Source: Hormiphora californensis (Eukaryota; Ctenophora; Tentaculata; Cydippida; Pleurobrachiidae). Taken from it: a DNA stretch of 64,000 nt. The position numbers and the translations under genes are program-made. Shown here one piece after another: positions 1 through 24,325 of this stretch. The DNA is taken from positions 6,325,097 through 6,389,096 of the forward strand of contig CM035355.1 in NCBI GenBank assembly GCA_020137815.1, given 5' to 3'. Numbering within the stretch: position 1 is the first letter of the stretch; every line of letters begins with the position of its first letter. The notes beneath the pieces are model-generated. The model was not told the DNA's origin. It was given only the letters and a program-made list of their open reading frames with translations, and did not search any database.

Positions 1-541
1 ATGTGATAGTAATTATTTCTGTCTTAAACTGAACGACAATTTTTGTAAAACGGTCCGTTCAAAAGAATGGGAAAATCCCAAAACAAAACATCTTCTGACG
101 CATTCCTCTGATAAACTACCTAGATATTATCACACTACACAAACACGTATTCAGTTCTCCGGAAACACCTCCTCAATTATATATCTTAAGATTGTCTATT
201 GTTCTGTCGCAGCCACAGAAGTCTCTTGATCAGTCTTGCTTACTTCCGTCTCAATATCATCTCCTGCCCTGGACTGTGACGGCTGAAAATGGGAAAAAGG
301 GTGTTAGAATATTTTCTGAAGGAACATCAAAATCAGGGCTGTTAAAGAGCTAAACTAAATGGTGTTGACACCCATGCTAGGGCTGTACGTGCCCTAATGT
401 GATGCAAGAAGGGGGGCTCCGCAGGTCCTAAAGAATGCTGAAGAGAGAGAGAGGGGAGGTGTTGTTCTTACAAGAAAAGAACGGGATGCCTCACAAACAC
501 GTCTGAGACTTGCCCTCTATCTTTTCCTCTAACTTTCACTT
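1..541. other. Region 3' of the CFAP97-like gene, with a possible alternative last exon
   Basis: No separate gene is seen. On the minus strand 282..196 forms an open stretch that follows a good acceptor (pyrimidine-rich then CAG at 283-285) and ends in TAG at 196-198. It would encode 28 residues starting PSQSRAGDD, acidic and Ser/Thr/Glu rich. It could be an alternative last exon of the CFAP97-like gene: an AAG|GTAGC donor occurs in a variant repeat unit at about 681-688. This is inference; the model that stops at 542 needs no extra splice. Confidence 0.35.
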
Positions 542-3500
542 TCATTGGGAGGGAGTAGGGGCGGCGGGAGTTGCTGGCTTGGCTACCGGGGTAGGGGCGG
601 CGGGAGTTGCTGCCTTTTCCGCAGGAGTAGGTGCGGCGGGAGTTGCCGGCTTTGCTACCGGAGTAGGGGCGGCGGGAGTTGCTACCTTTTCCGCTGGAGT
701 AGGGGCGGCGGGAGTTGCTGCCTTTTCCGCTGGAGTAGGGGCGGCGGGAGTTGCTGCTTTTTCCGCTGGAGTAGGGGCGGCGGGAGTTGCTGGCTTTGCT
801 ACCGGAGTAGGTGCGGCGGGAGTTGCCGGCTTTGCTACTGGAGTAGGGGTGGCGGGAGTTGCTGCCTTTTCCGCTGGAGTAGGGGCGGCGGGAGTTGCTG
901 CTTTTTCTGCAGGAGTAGGGGCGGCGGGAGTTGCTGCTTTTTCTGCAGGAGTAGGGGCGGCGGGAGTTGCTGCCTTTTCCGCAGGAGTAGGGGCGGCGGG
1001 AGTTGCTGGCTTGGCTACCGGAGTAGGGGCGGCGGGAGTTGCTGCTTTTTCCGCTGGAGTAGGAGCGGCGGGAGTTGCTGCTTTTTCTGCAGGAGTAGGG
1101 GCGGCGGGAGTTGCTGTCTTAGCTACCGGAGTAGGGGCGGCGGGAGTTGCTGCTTTTTCCGCTGGAGTAGGTGCGGCGGGAGTTGCTGCTTTTTCCGCTG
1201 GAGTAGGGGCGGCGGGAGTTGCTGCTTTTTCTGCTGGAGTAGGGGCAGCGGGAGTTGCTGGCTTGGCTATCGGGGTAGGGGCGGCGGGAGTTGCTGCCTT
1301 TTCAGCTGGAGTAGGGGCGGCGGGAGTTTGTGCTTTTTCCGCAGGAGTAGGGGCGGCGGGAGTTGCTGCCTTTTCAGCTGGAGTAGGAGCGGCGGGAGTT
1401 GCTGCCTTTTCCGCTGAAGTAGGGGCTGCGGGAGTTGCTGGCTTGGCTACCGGAGTAGGGGCGGCGGGAGTTGCTGCTTTTTCTGCTGGAGTAGGAGCGG
1501 CGGGAGTTGCCGCCTTTTCCGCTGGAGTAGGGGCGGCGGGAGTTGCTGGCTTTGCTACCGGCGTAGGAGCGGCGGGAGTTGCTGCTTTTTCTGCTGGAGT
1601 AGGGGCGGCGGGAGTTACTGCTTTTTCTGCTGGAGTAGGGGCGGCGGGAGTTGCTACCTTTTCCGCTGGAGTAGGGGCGGCGGGAGTCGCTGCCTTAGCT
1701 ACTGGAGTAGGGGCGGCGGGAGTTGCAGCCTTTTCCGCTGGAGTAGGGGCGGCTGGAGTTGCTGCTTTTTCCGCGGGAGTAGGGGCGGCGGGAGTTGCTG
1801 CCTTTTCCGCTGGAGTTGGGGCGGCGGGAGTTGCTGCCTTAGCTACTGGAGTAGGGGCAGCGGGAGTTGCTGCCTTTTCCGCTGGAGTAGGGGCGGCGGG
1901 AGTTGCTGCTTTTTCTGCAGGAGTAGGGGCGGCGGGAGTTGCTGTCTTAGCTACTGGAGTAGGGGCGGCTGGAGTTGCTGCTTTTTCCGCTGGAGTAGGG
2001 GCGGCGGGAGTTGCTGCTTTTTCCGCTGGAGTAGGGGCTCCGGGAGTTGCCGCCTTTTCCGCTGGAGTAGGGGCGGCGGGAGTTGCTGCTTTTTCCGCTG
2101 GAGTAGGGGCTCCGGGAGTTGCCGCCTTTTCCGCTGGAGTAGGGGCGGCGGGAGTTGCTGCTTTTTCCGCTGGAGTAGGGGCGGCGGGAGTTGCTGCCTT
2201 TTCCGCTGGAGTTGGGGCGGCGGGAGTTGCTGCCTTAGCTACTGGAGTAGGGGCGGCGGGAGTTGCTGCCTTTTCCGCTGGAGTAGGGGCGGCGGGAGTT
2301 GCTGCTTTTTCTGCAGGAGTAGGGGCGGCGGGAGTTGCTGTCTTAGCTACTGGAGTAGGGGCGGCTGGAGTTGCTGCTTTTTCCGCTGGAGTAGGGGCGG
2401 CGGGAGTTGCTGCTTTTTCCGCTGGAGTAGGGGCTCCGGGAGTTGCCGCCTTTTCCGCTGGAGTAGGGGCGGCGGGAGTTGCTGCTTTTTCCGCTGGAGT
2501 AGGGGCGGCGGGAGTTGCTGCTTTTTCTGCTGGAGTAGGAGCGGCGGGAGTTGCTGCTTTTTCCGCTTGAGTAGGGGCAGCGGGAGTTGCTGCTTTTTCC
2601 GCTGGAGTAGGGGCGGCGGGAGTTGAAGAGGCGGCGACTATCTTGGGAGAAGCTGTCTTCTGTCTAGGTACGGGAGATGGACCTGGTGTTGTAGATTTCA
2701 GTTTTGGAGTTGGTGACCTTAGTTTCGGAGAGGGTGTTGGGGTCTTCTGTTTTTGGGATGGAGTAGGAATCTTATCCAGCACAGGTGTAGGGGTAGGTGA
2801 TTTCAACTTCGGAGTGGGAGTGGGGGTCTTTCCTTTTGGACTTGGTGTTGGTGTTTTCTCCTTTGGTTCTGGGCTTGGTGACTTAAGTTTCGGCGTCGGG
2901 GACTTTTCTTTGGCAGGGCTGGGTGTGGGAGTCTTTTGTTTTACCGGGCTCGGTGACTTCTCCTTTGTGGGGCTCGGTGATTTCTCCTTTGCAGGGCTGG
3001 GGGACCTTTCAGCTGGTGATGCCTCTCTAGAAGAAGCAGCCTCCTCATCCTCAGACCCCTCGAAATCATCCTCTCCATAACTTTCCTCACTCTCCTCGCT
3101 CTCCTCATCTTGCCCCTGAACAAAGGCTCGGCCCTGTTCCAACGGTGGAAGTTTTACCCCAGACGCGCTTGTGGGCTCCTCCTCTTCATGGTCACTGTCC
3201 GATTCATACTGCAGATGGGGAGGGATGTGTGGTGTGTTTTCAATGGCGCATACAACATGCAATGTTAATTGCTATGGCTTTATGGACTTACCTCTGTTGC
3301 TTCCCGTGTCACGGTGGTCCTCTGTCGGGTTGATGCCTGGTTGAGAAAGGGATATATTTGGGCCTCACAGTTTATAAATGCATGCTCTATATAAAGCTCT
3401 CTAACGTCCCTCTCCACATTAAAAGAGTGCGTGTTTCCATGGCAACCACACTTACCCTGGTTCCCCTTGAGTTCTGCCTGGATCGCCTTTTTTCCTCCTG

Positions 3501-4294
3501 CATCTGCTGGTACCAGTCGTCACTGTATCTCCTTATGCTTCCCATATACTTCTTAGTATCTACCCAATCGTCTTCCTGGATGAGCGGGGCATTAGTGAAT
3601 TATTCAAAATTTCTCTACTAAGTCCCAAGTGGTCAATGAATCCTGGAACATTGTACTGGCAGAACATACCCATTTCTTGACGCTGTATTGTGGTTGTTTC
3701 GCCTGTATCCTCGCCAATATCTTCTGGTTTTCCAGCGTCACTCTTATCAACTCTCGGGTTCTCTTCGCTTTGTTCAAACTGTATAGAGCAAGGCAGGGAA
3801 TTACAAATACAAAGGGGAACAGAAATATTGCTTGGTTATCTTCCCAGTTATCTTCCCAGTCCTAAACAGGATTTATCCCCGTAATTACCTTTTTGGCTCG
3901 TAACCATTCCAGTTGTCCACTCGGCCTCGAGTTCTCATAATCTCAGACATTCTCTCCAGCAAGTGCCTGTTATCCCTATCAATCACAGCATGCCTCTCTT
4001 CATCAAGCTGACGAAAGGAAGGTATTTAAGCAGGAGTCACTGGATAAGGACTAAAGGTAGAGTGCTACTGCTATAGGTCCAAAATGTTAGAGAAATTAAA
4101 GTTTGGGACTCGACTCCTACCTGTAGTTTCTTGAGTTTCGACTGAAGGTGAGCGTAGGTATGCGGTGAACCAGTATCGACAACAGACTTGGCGTTAGCCA
4201 CCTTTTTCCTATGCATGTCGTGCGCTGCCCCATCCCATCTCTTCTTCAGGAGTTTGTTGGTGGCGGGCTTCACCGGCTGGTAGTTCTTATGCAT
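542..4294 (-). CDS. CFAP97 (hemingway)-family protein with very long TPAAPTPAEKAA repeat tail
   Basis: I join six minus-strand exons: 4294-4121, 4007-3889, 3778-3670, 3575-3456, 3336-3292 and 3208-542. All junctions are GT-AG and in phase, giving about 1077 residues. Exons 1-3 carry the CFAP97/KIAA1430 domain: MHKNYQPVKPATNKLLKKRW near the start, then RTRGRVDNWN and RELIRVTLENQKILARIQ, as in the small cilium proteins CFAP97D1/D2. Exon 4 is basic. The last exon begins acidic (YESDSDHEEEEPT), then has SPSP/TPTP-Lys repeats typical of proline-directed kinase sites, then roughly 55-58 copies of a 12-residue Pro/Ala/Thr/Lys/Glu unit to the stop. The family is known from motile cilia and sperm tails; a cilium role here is inferred. 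Known short family members lack such a tail. The C-terminus could change if the downstream candidate exon is used. Confidence 0.85.
545..2640. repeat. 36-bp coding minisatellite (12-residue units)
   Basis: The 36-bp period runs without frame break for about 2.1 kb inside the last CFAP97-like exon. On the minus strand each unit reads ATPAAPTPAEKA, with variants PVAK, PIAK, PGAP and AEKV. Higher-order blocks are visible: a PGAP-containing block recurs near 2020-2130 and 2420-2460. The opposite strand is also open for 686 codons, which is a by-product of the period being a multiple of three. Confidence 0.95.
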
Positions 4295-5157
4295 CTTACC
4301 AGGCTAGATAAGGAGTTGTAAAATAGCAAGGGTGGTTTTATGATTAGTATCAAAGGAATGGTTTTATAAAAAGGTGGTACAAGCTCGAGCGCCTAGCAAC
4401 AAACAAATTGAAGTAATAATTATTCCAAGCCGGCTCGCAACTGATCTTTCGAGAATAATTTGATTTGTGTATCAGCGAGAGACTCGCTGCCGGTAGAGCA
4501 TTTCAAACAGGGGTCATGCTCTGAGCATGAAAATACTTTAGAGGGAGCATGAACAAAAATGAAACCTCGGGTTAGAGGGAACAGCTAGCAAGAGCTGCCC
4601 TTCAAGACCATCAAATACCAAGGGAGACAGGGCACCCTCATGGATGACTGGTAAAATCTTCTACGATACCCTTCTGAGATCTGGAGAGAGCGAGAATCGA
4701 ACAAGTGCATTAGCGTCCCGCATACAGGGAAGATGGGGGTTGCTATGGCAATCGACGGGGAGCTCAAATATCAGAAATAAGTTATCTGGCTATGAGAGGG
4801 AGAAAGAGAATATATAATATGAGTGCTAGTTGTAATATATTCTGTTACTATGGTTACAAGCTAAGGATGATATAGGGAACGACAGGAAGGGTGAAATGAA
4901 GAACATGTACGAAAAGCTGTAAAGTCTGAAGTGTATCAACACTGAAAGAACCAAGAATTGGTGACGTGAGAGTGTATGGGACATAACAATCTTTGAAAAA
5001 CGAAGACTAGAAAGAAGAGATGTAGTGTAGCATCTCTATAGAGATGAGTAACACGTGAGGGACATGTGATCGAGTTCGAACAAGCATGCACGCCTATCCC
5101 CCTTCTCTCTATCTTTCTATCTTTCTCTCCCTTTTTCTCACTATCTCTCTCTTTCTA

Positions 5158-5231
<74 letters not shown>

Positions 5232-7096
5232 ACTCTACAGAACCCATTCACTAAAAGATGAAACCTTCCGCTTGAAACAGATTAACATTCTACGGAATCA
5301 CTCTTACGAGAGTAAACATACTCGACAATTATTTAAGATGAACCTTGCTCAAGATTATTAACTTTTCAAAGACATATATACTTGAATTCCAGTGACTTGT
5401 ACTTGGATCCAGTGACCACGGTCTCTTTTCAGTTTTCTGACTGTTTTCTCCATACAATTTCTCGTCTTCTTTCGATTTTTAGCTTTTGAGGCTGAGTGTA
5501 TGGTCTGTAAGTCCATTTTGAGGCTGAGTGTATGGTTCGTAAGTCCATTTTCCATAGAAAAATGTTTCATCCAATTTTCGTTGGTTCTTTCTATCTGTCT
5601 ACCTTCGTTTTCTATATGGTCAACTTTGTTATCTCTTTACCATGATTTTATTATAATTATAGTTTATAACGTAACACCTAACCGTAACACCTAACACGTA
5701 ACACCTAACCCGTAACATATCCTCTTCTAGATATATTTTCAGCAATTTCAGATTTCCCTTCCAATCCTCCACTTCATTCCTAGGGATCCTCCTCCTGCTA
5801 TATCGGAACACCACCCGCCCTACAAGCCTGTGGGACACTAATATTGTTTGCGTGTTTACTTTTCTGTGTGTTGTGTGTCCCTCGCATGGGGCTGGACTAT
5901 CGAACTCTATATGTTTTATTTGTGTGTGATACTCTGCTTGTTCGATGAGTCCTAATTTATATTTCAAACCAACCAACCAACCAACTCTCTCACTCTCTTC
6001 CTTCTAACTCTTCTCCTACGCTCAGAGATACTGTGCCTTGTAATGACAAGCATACGCAGAGGAAGCTCAAAAAGCAGAGAAATAAGAAGAAGGGTCATAT
6101 AGAGAGAGAGATTGAGAAGTACTCTCCTTATAAGGAGAGAGAATCAGTAGAGAGAGAGAGGGGGAGTAAAGAGAGATAGAATTGGGGAGATCTTGCAGAT
6201 TTAATCCGATTGAAGCGTAACTTATCTAATGAGTTAACTTCTCAATTGCTCCCTGAGAATAGTTCTCTCTCTCAGATTTGCTGCCAATACAGCATGACAT
6301 GTCGTCCAATCCTAGGTGTGGGCTACACCATGCAGTAGGCTATTTCTATACAGATTATAGGTACAATAGAAGGAGACGGTACAGTATAATGAGACCGAGA
6401 CTAATCCTAAACTCTCCTCTACTATAGGATAAATTAGGTTCGGTTGCTCAGGGAGATTCTGAGAGAGAGATAACTAAATACGCATACAAATTACAACAAA
6501 ACGAGCGTAAAGGAGCTTTGTTTTCTGACCGCAGAGCTCTGTCTCTTTCTTTCTCTGTACAATCCCTCTTTTTCTCTATCTACCTATCTAACTCTCTCTC
6601 TGATATCTCTCTTTCTCAGATAGGCTCATAACTTCTCTGTCCGTACAGTAACCATGACAACACACAGACACGGAAATGCAACAAACATTATCCTCAAGGC
6701 TCAAATGTTCCATTACCCAAATCGTTTTCTGCCGCCAGTCTCTAACTCATAATTGCCCGGGTCACCCGTTATTTTAGAATGAACGAGAGAAGCTTCCCTT
6801 CTCCTGACAAGCAAGAGGTTGACCCGGGCAATTTTACCAAGATAAACAATTCAAACAGCGTTATGTACGGGGTGTGTAAAACATTGACTTGTAATATTAT
6901 ACACAAAAACGCATTGGGGCAAGACTGATTTACACACGCAGACTGTGTGAGGGGGTGAATTTTGGGGGTTAACAACAGAAAACAGAGCGTCTTTCTCTCA
7001 AAGTCCTTTTCTTCTGATACACACACACACAGACAAACAAATTGGTAACCGGCGAAGTAGATCACATGACGACTGGGTCACGTTTCACAGCTGATG
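4295..7096. other. Intergenic, 2.8 kb, no supported gene
   Basis: It holds a (TC)n tract at about 5100-5235, a short repeat of CGTAACACCTAAC type at 5668-5720, and GA-rich stretches. A 115-codon minus ORF (5976-5629) and an open segment near 6480-6540 resemble nothing I recognise and could be eroded mobile-element pieces. No splice-consistent exons were found. Confidence 0.5.
5100..5238. repeat. (TC)n microsatellite
   Basis: Interrupted CT dinucleotide array. ORFs of Leu/Ser across it on the plus strand are artefacts of the repeat. Confidence 0.95.
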
Positions 7097-19393
<12,297 letters not shown>

Positions 19394-20551
19394 CAAACAT
19401 AAAATACGGGGGACCTAAGGCTAAACTGAAATCTGGGTGTGGTCATTGGGGTTGAACTTTTAAGGAATTGCACTTGCGAATGGGAGGTATCAGGAGTGTA
19501 CTTGTTATTTGTTTTACGCTATCTGCCATCACCCTTGCCATTTTTCATCTCTCTCCTCAAACTTAAGTTCCTACTTATGAACAGCTATCAACTAATACCT
19601 GATACCCATAATCATACCAACTAGAACGTGCGATACAGCTTACTTCCCAGCACCCAGGGGTACAAAAGTCAAAAACACGAAGTTGAGTGCTTAAATTTTT
19701 TTAAAAGACGAAATTTTCTCAAACTGAGAGTTAAGTCAAGTTTTTAAATTTTTTAGAAGAGTTTAAAATGCATTCAACTTATGAAATATTTCGCGCGTTA
19801 CAGTTAATGCAGTGCATTAATATGAACAAGATTAAGAGCGCGCGACCGCCCTCGCTTAACCTCGTATCGTGGCCGTCCGGAAAATGTCTCTTCTGCTGTC
19901 TCTTTTCTGGTTTCCCTCCTACGGTAAAGTCCATTTTTTTTCAACTGTTCACCCAAAAACTGAAATTTGATAAAAATTAGAATTTGGGTGGCGCGCGCTA
20001 TACGTTAACATGTGATAAACGCGCAAAACAATTCCGTGCACGACTTTGGGGGGTGAACAGTTGAAAAAAAATGGAGTATAAAGTCCATTTTTATTCAACT
20101 GTTCACCCCTCAACTCGTGCGCGTGCGATATTTTAATTTACGCTGCGCGCGCTACACGTTAACATGTGATAAACGCGCAAAACAATCCTACGGTGTCAGC
20201 TACGGAGGCTGCGATTTTTTTTCTTCAATTTCATCTTGTTATTCATACTCTTGGCACTCTTTGCATGTCCTGAGTTTGGTTATTGGTACACAGAGCCAAA
20301 ATAATAGCCCGATTCTAGGCGCTTGCAGGCAGGCCAAGATGGTGACTGGATCTAACTTGAATCCGTTTGTAATTTGTGGTAGTACCTTCCTGAGAACTAC
20401 TCAATGTTTGTGGCGAAAGATTGGACTCTCCCAGCATACACAACTGAATATGGTGTAAATCTGGATTTTGGTGTATTTGTGTGTAATGAGCGGACAATAG
20501 GGCAAGAGAGTCACGTGCTTTGAAACACACAATGGCTTTCTAATTCTCCAA
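19394..20551. promoter_or_regulatory. Divergent intergenic region with a duplicated inverted-repeat element
   Basis: It separates PPP4R4 (-) from the trefoil/kringle gene (+), so both promoters probably lie here; no TATA box can be claimed. An inverted pair (TAAAGTCCATTTTTTTTCAA at 19925 and its complement ending at 20075) bounds a small element. A direct second copy of its start follows at 20079-20108, and the ACGTTAACATGTGATAAACG motif repeats near 20000 and 20156. Confidence 0.5.
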
Positions 20552-23500
20552 ATGCTCCTGTTTATTTTCTTTGCTCTCCGTGCCTCCGCACAGTGCAGTA
20601 AGTCGAGGGAAGTTTGCAGCGAGGAATCTATCCATGGCCATGAGAGAAGGTACCACAAATTCTCCCCATCCTACTGCTCGTACTCCCCTCAGACTGAGCT
20701 GAACACCTGCGGTTGGAGAGGGATTGCTGAACAGGATTGTCATGATGCAGGGTGTTGCTTTGCAGAGGGAATCTGTTTCACTCCGACCCGTCCTGTAGAG
20801 CTACAAACAGTCTTCTATAACAAGTGGATGACGTATGATGTCGCTGTCTTTAAGTGTCAATCCCTGGGGATGCATGTGTTCTGTGCAAAACAATCTGTTG
20901 ATTTGGATTACGTTGCAAACTCCACCTGTGGACCTGTATGGCTTGACAAGGATTGCCTGACTTGTGAGGGACAGCAGCAAGCTGATCGGAGGTTTCTGTT
21001 TTGTGCAAATGAGAAATGGCCATCTTTTGTTCACCCGTTTCCCCAGCACACCCCCGGAAGAGCAGTTCTCGAGTGTGCCTCTAGTGGAAATGATAGTGAG
21101 GTCAACTGGTTTTACAGGTCAGTGAGCCACAAAGTAGCTACAAAAAGGGGTCATCATATCACGATTATATCACGACATTTATTAATTTAGGGACAATGAG
21201 TCACAATATCAACGAACCCGTCCCTTCAGTCAGTGATAATAAGTCTCGGAGTTGCGTCCCATTATCTCTGAGCCCCCTTTATTATCAGGAACAGGGAGGG
21301 AGTTGAGAGTGTAATGAACGTGACAGGTAAATGGGTAACTGCGCTACAACCTGGTCGTTACAGATGTGATATGGGAGGGCTAACTGCTTACTCTTATTAT
21401 CATACCCCCGTTACTTACAACATCACCATTTCCATCCAGTAAGTTGAACTGCGAGCTGATTATTATATTTGTTTGTGAACGAAAATGAATTCAATCTGTT
21501 TGTAGAGAATTACAATCCTGAATTATATCTGTTTGTAAGATAATAGCGAGCTTATTATATCTCATTTCAGATCACCTTCAGAAGATTACCCACGAGTCTC
21601 CAACCGGCCAGTCTCCCCTGGTGATACCATCTCCCTCCTCCAACATGATTCAGTCACCCTAGTGACCACCTTCCTGTCTGGGTACCCTCTACCAGGTGTC
21701 ACCGTTACCAGTGGTGACACTTGGACCCTTGCCAGCTCGGATAATGACGTTATGGTGTGGTTCACCAATAACTTTGCGAAGGAGCAGTGGTTATACAGGA
21801 GCAAGTTTAGTGATAAAGTGAGGGTGAAATTTAGCTCTGTTGTCCAGGAATTGGAGGATTTTGTATTCGTGCTCTCCAAAACCTTCATAGTTACAGATGT
21901 CCCATCGCGACAAGTGGTAACCATGGAAACTACTAATGGGACCAAGACTCTCAACTGCTCTGGGCATGGTATGGGGTCGCTAGAGGACACAAAGACTTGG
22001 TGGTTAGATCAAGATGGGTCCCTCCTATCCCCTACCTCCAATACCACACTTATTGTGAATAATGTGCTAGGGAATGTAACGTGTCTGCTGGATAACGGTT
22101 CAGGACACCAGCTAACGCGTGAGTTTCTGGTGAGGTCACGCGTTGCTCCTAACGCAGTCGGAGTTGCCTTGGTAACCACTGATTCCCTGCCATTTCACAC
22201 AACATTCCATGTCCCTATATCACGTGACTTGTGGGAGGGGTTGATTTATGAGATGGAGGTTAAGAGGAGCGATGGACAGGTTACTAGGGAAAATGTTACC
22301 ATGGTAACTGCTGAGAGTTCTAAAGATTATCTTGATAAAAACCGTTGGATTTATGAGATCTCTGCTGAGACGAATGCCTACAAATACCGTACAAGGGCTG
22401 TTGTTATGAACAAATTCGGTCGGTCCCCTTCCTCTCCGTGGTCCCCTTGGTCTGTCATCACGTCCAACCACCTTCCATTCCTTCCCTTGGTCTCCCTGCA
22501 TTCTGTATCCATGACAACCGTCACTCTAAACATATCTCACCCAGAAAGTGAGGATATTTGGGTTGAACTTAGTGACGGCTTCCAACTCGCTATTTCTGCT
22601 TTTATTGAACTCGGGAAACTGAAAACTTTTAGCAACCTGACACCCGGTACACAATACAGAGTAACAGCTACTGCTACTAATGGCACTCTTGCTTCGGATG
22701 CGGCTGTATTTTCATTCCACACTCTATCTGCACCTCTTGCCTCCCCAGCTACCTTGGTTGTTCAGAGGGTCAATGTTAAGGAGGGAAAAGCAGTGATTCA
22801 CAGTTCCTGGTCGTATCCTGGTACCAGGGATTCCCTGTCCGGGTTCCTCCTACTAGTGGAGAGAAATGGGGAGGAGATCCGGAGAAAGCATATCTCCCCA
22901 TTCTCCTCAATAGCCCTCGTATCTGGTTTAAAGTTAGACCATGTTTATGTTGTGTCAATTCTCGCTGTGGGTAAAGATGGCACCACCAGTACCCCGGTTA
23001 CGCACACCCTCAAATTATCTGAATCCTACTGTCCTCTTCTCGACAAAGCACCCGAGATCTGCTCAGTAGTGCTGCGAAATAAGGGTCAGGTGGCACAGGT
23101 CTACCTGCACAAGCCGTCAGGACACTTTAGTGAAACAGGATGTTACCATGGTAACGGTACTGGTTACCATGGTAACGCTAACAAAACCTTGGCAGGTTAC
23201 CCTTGTATCACGTGGTCTGCTGCTCCTGATTCAACATACCACAACCTCACCGCAAATCACTGTTCCAACCCGGGCGGAGAGAGATTCTCCCCCTGGTGTT
23301 TCGATCGTCTGGGAGAAAAGCAGACATGTGCAGTGTTCCCTTGTGGCGCTCTAGTAACCAATATCACCACCAACTCTAACAGCAGCCTAAAGCAAGGCAC
23401 AAAGGAGATTTGCATGCCTATAGGGTATCACGATACCTCCATCACTGTCCAAACTTGGTATAGTTTCGGAGATGATCAACCGGGGGAGGGGTGCAGTGGG

Positions 23501-23746
23501 GATCCCACCATCACGACCATCCCCATAACACGGCCTGAGAAATCATTTATAAAGATGGTCCGATCCAAGTTGTGGTTCCTGTACCTCATGATAGTCTTGT
23601 GTTTAGTACAGTTAGTGGTAGTTATCCTGGTGATATTGTACTTTAGGAGGAGGCTGGTTAGGGTCCTTCAGCAGAAGATAAGGGATGAGTTTACTAGGAA
23701 ATCTATCAGGCAGGTCTTCACTGAAATGAGCACAGACACTTATTAG
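20552..23746 (+). CDS. Single-pass membrane protein with trefoil, Ig-like, FN3 and kringle regions
   Basis: Three exons, 20552-21117, 21289-21438 and 21571-23746, join in phase to 963 residues. A signal peptide (MLLFIFFALRASAQ) opens the protein. Residues about 42-76 form a trefoil (P-type) domain with CGWRGIAEQDCHDAGCCF. A Cys-rich stretch follows, then an Ig-like fold ending in GRYRCDMGG, a second Ig-like segment (about 360-425) and probably three FN3-like repeats (about 430-725, NLTPGTQYRVTATATNGT). A kringle-like domain lies at about 756-831 (GCYHGNG ... ERFSPWCFD ... CAVFPC). The transmembrane helix is about 906-930, then 33 basic cytoplasmic residues with no kinase. Many NxT/S sites fit an extracellular protein. 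Ligand and function are unknown; it resembles a receptor or adhesion molecule. The large last exon is unusual beside the short exons of neighbours. Confidence 0.82.
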
Positions 23747-23899
23747 TGTAGAGAATTGGAGTACTGACACTTAGTATTAGTGTGCAGAATTGAAGTATGG
23801 ACCTCTTCTTTAGTGCAGAGAATTATTATGTAGCTCACAATGCATTTTATTTCGCTTATTTTAGTTCACGCTCTGTGAAGGTTCGACAGAGCAAGACAA

Positions 23900-24158
23900 T
23901 AAAGTCGGATTTTTTGAAGTTGTCACCCCCTGTGTGGCGTGTAATGTTTTATTTGCGGACCGGAAACTTGTTTTGGCTCTCACGCATTTGTTTCTTGACC
24001 AATTTCATCAAACAAAAACTTTACAATCTCACAAAATTATGCTCTTTCAGATGATATGCGGCTTTTTGCCGAAAAGTGGGAGCAAGTGGGGGCTGTCACT
24101 CGCAAATATGACGCCGCGCGACAAAATGGGGGTGACAACTTCAAAAAATCCGACTTTA
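23900..24158. mobile_element. MITE with perfect 30-bp terminal inverted repeats
   Basis: The first 30 bases (starting TAAAGTCGGATTTTTTGAAG) are exactly complementary to the last 30 (24129-24158). The element is 259 bp with no coding capacity. The outer TA may be the target duplication. It lies between the trefoil/kringle gene and the KHK relic. The internal motif CGCGCGACAAAA resembles other small elements here. Confidence 0.85.
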
Positions 24159-24325
24159 GTTGCATGATGAGCTCCAAATTATATTACTGTTTTTCAAAAA
24201 GCTGCCTCGCAAGAAAATCTGAACTTATGTTTTTTGTACCTTTAGCCTGTTTACTGTTACTTGAAACTAATACCCAACTAATATCATTACTCGTTATCAT
24301 TAGCCGTCTGAAAAACACCTCAAAA

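Noticed and set aside
510-2570. 686-codon plus-strand ORF of GVGAAGVAAFSA repeats
   Set aside because: Elastin-like in look but it is the antisense of the CFAP97 repeat exon; the minus strand has splice sites and a conserved domain.
5629-5976. 115-codon minus ORF as a gene
   Set aside because: No recognisable family, no splice partners; possibly an old mobile-element fragment.
24056-24325. N-terminal extension of the KHK ORF
   Set aside because: The codons lie in the MITE and have no KHK similarity.
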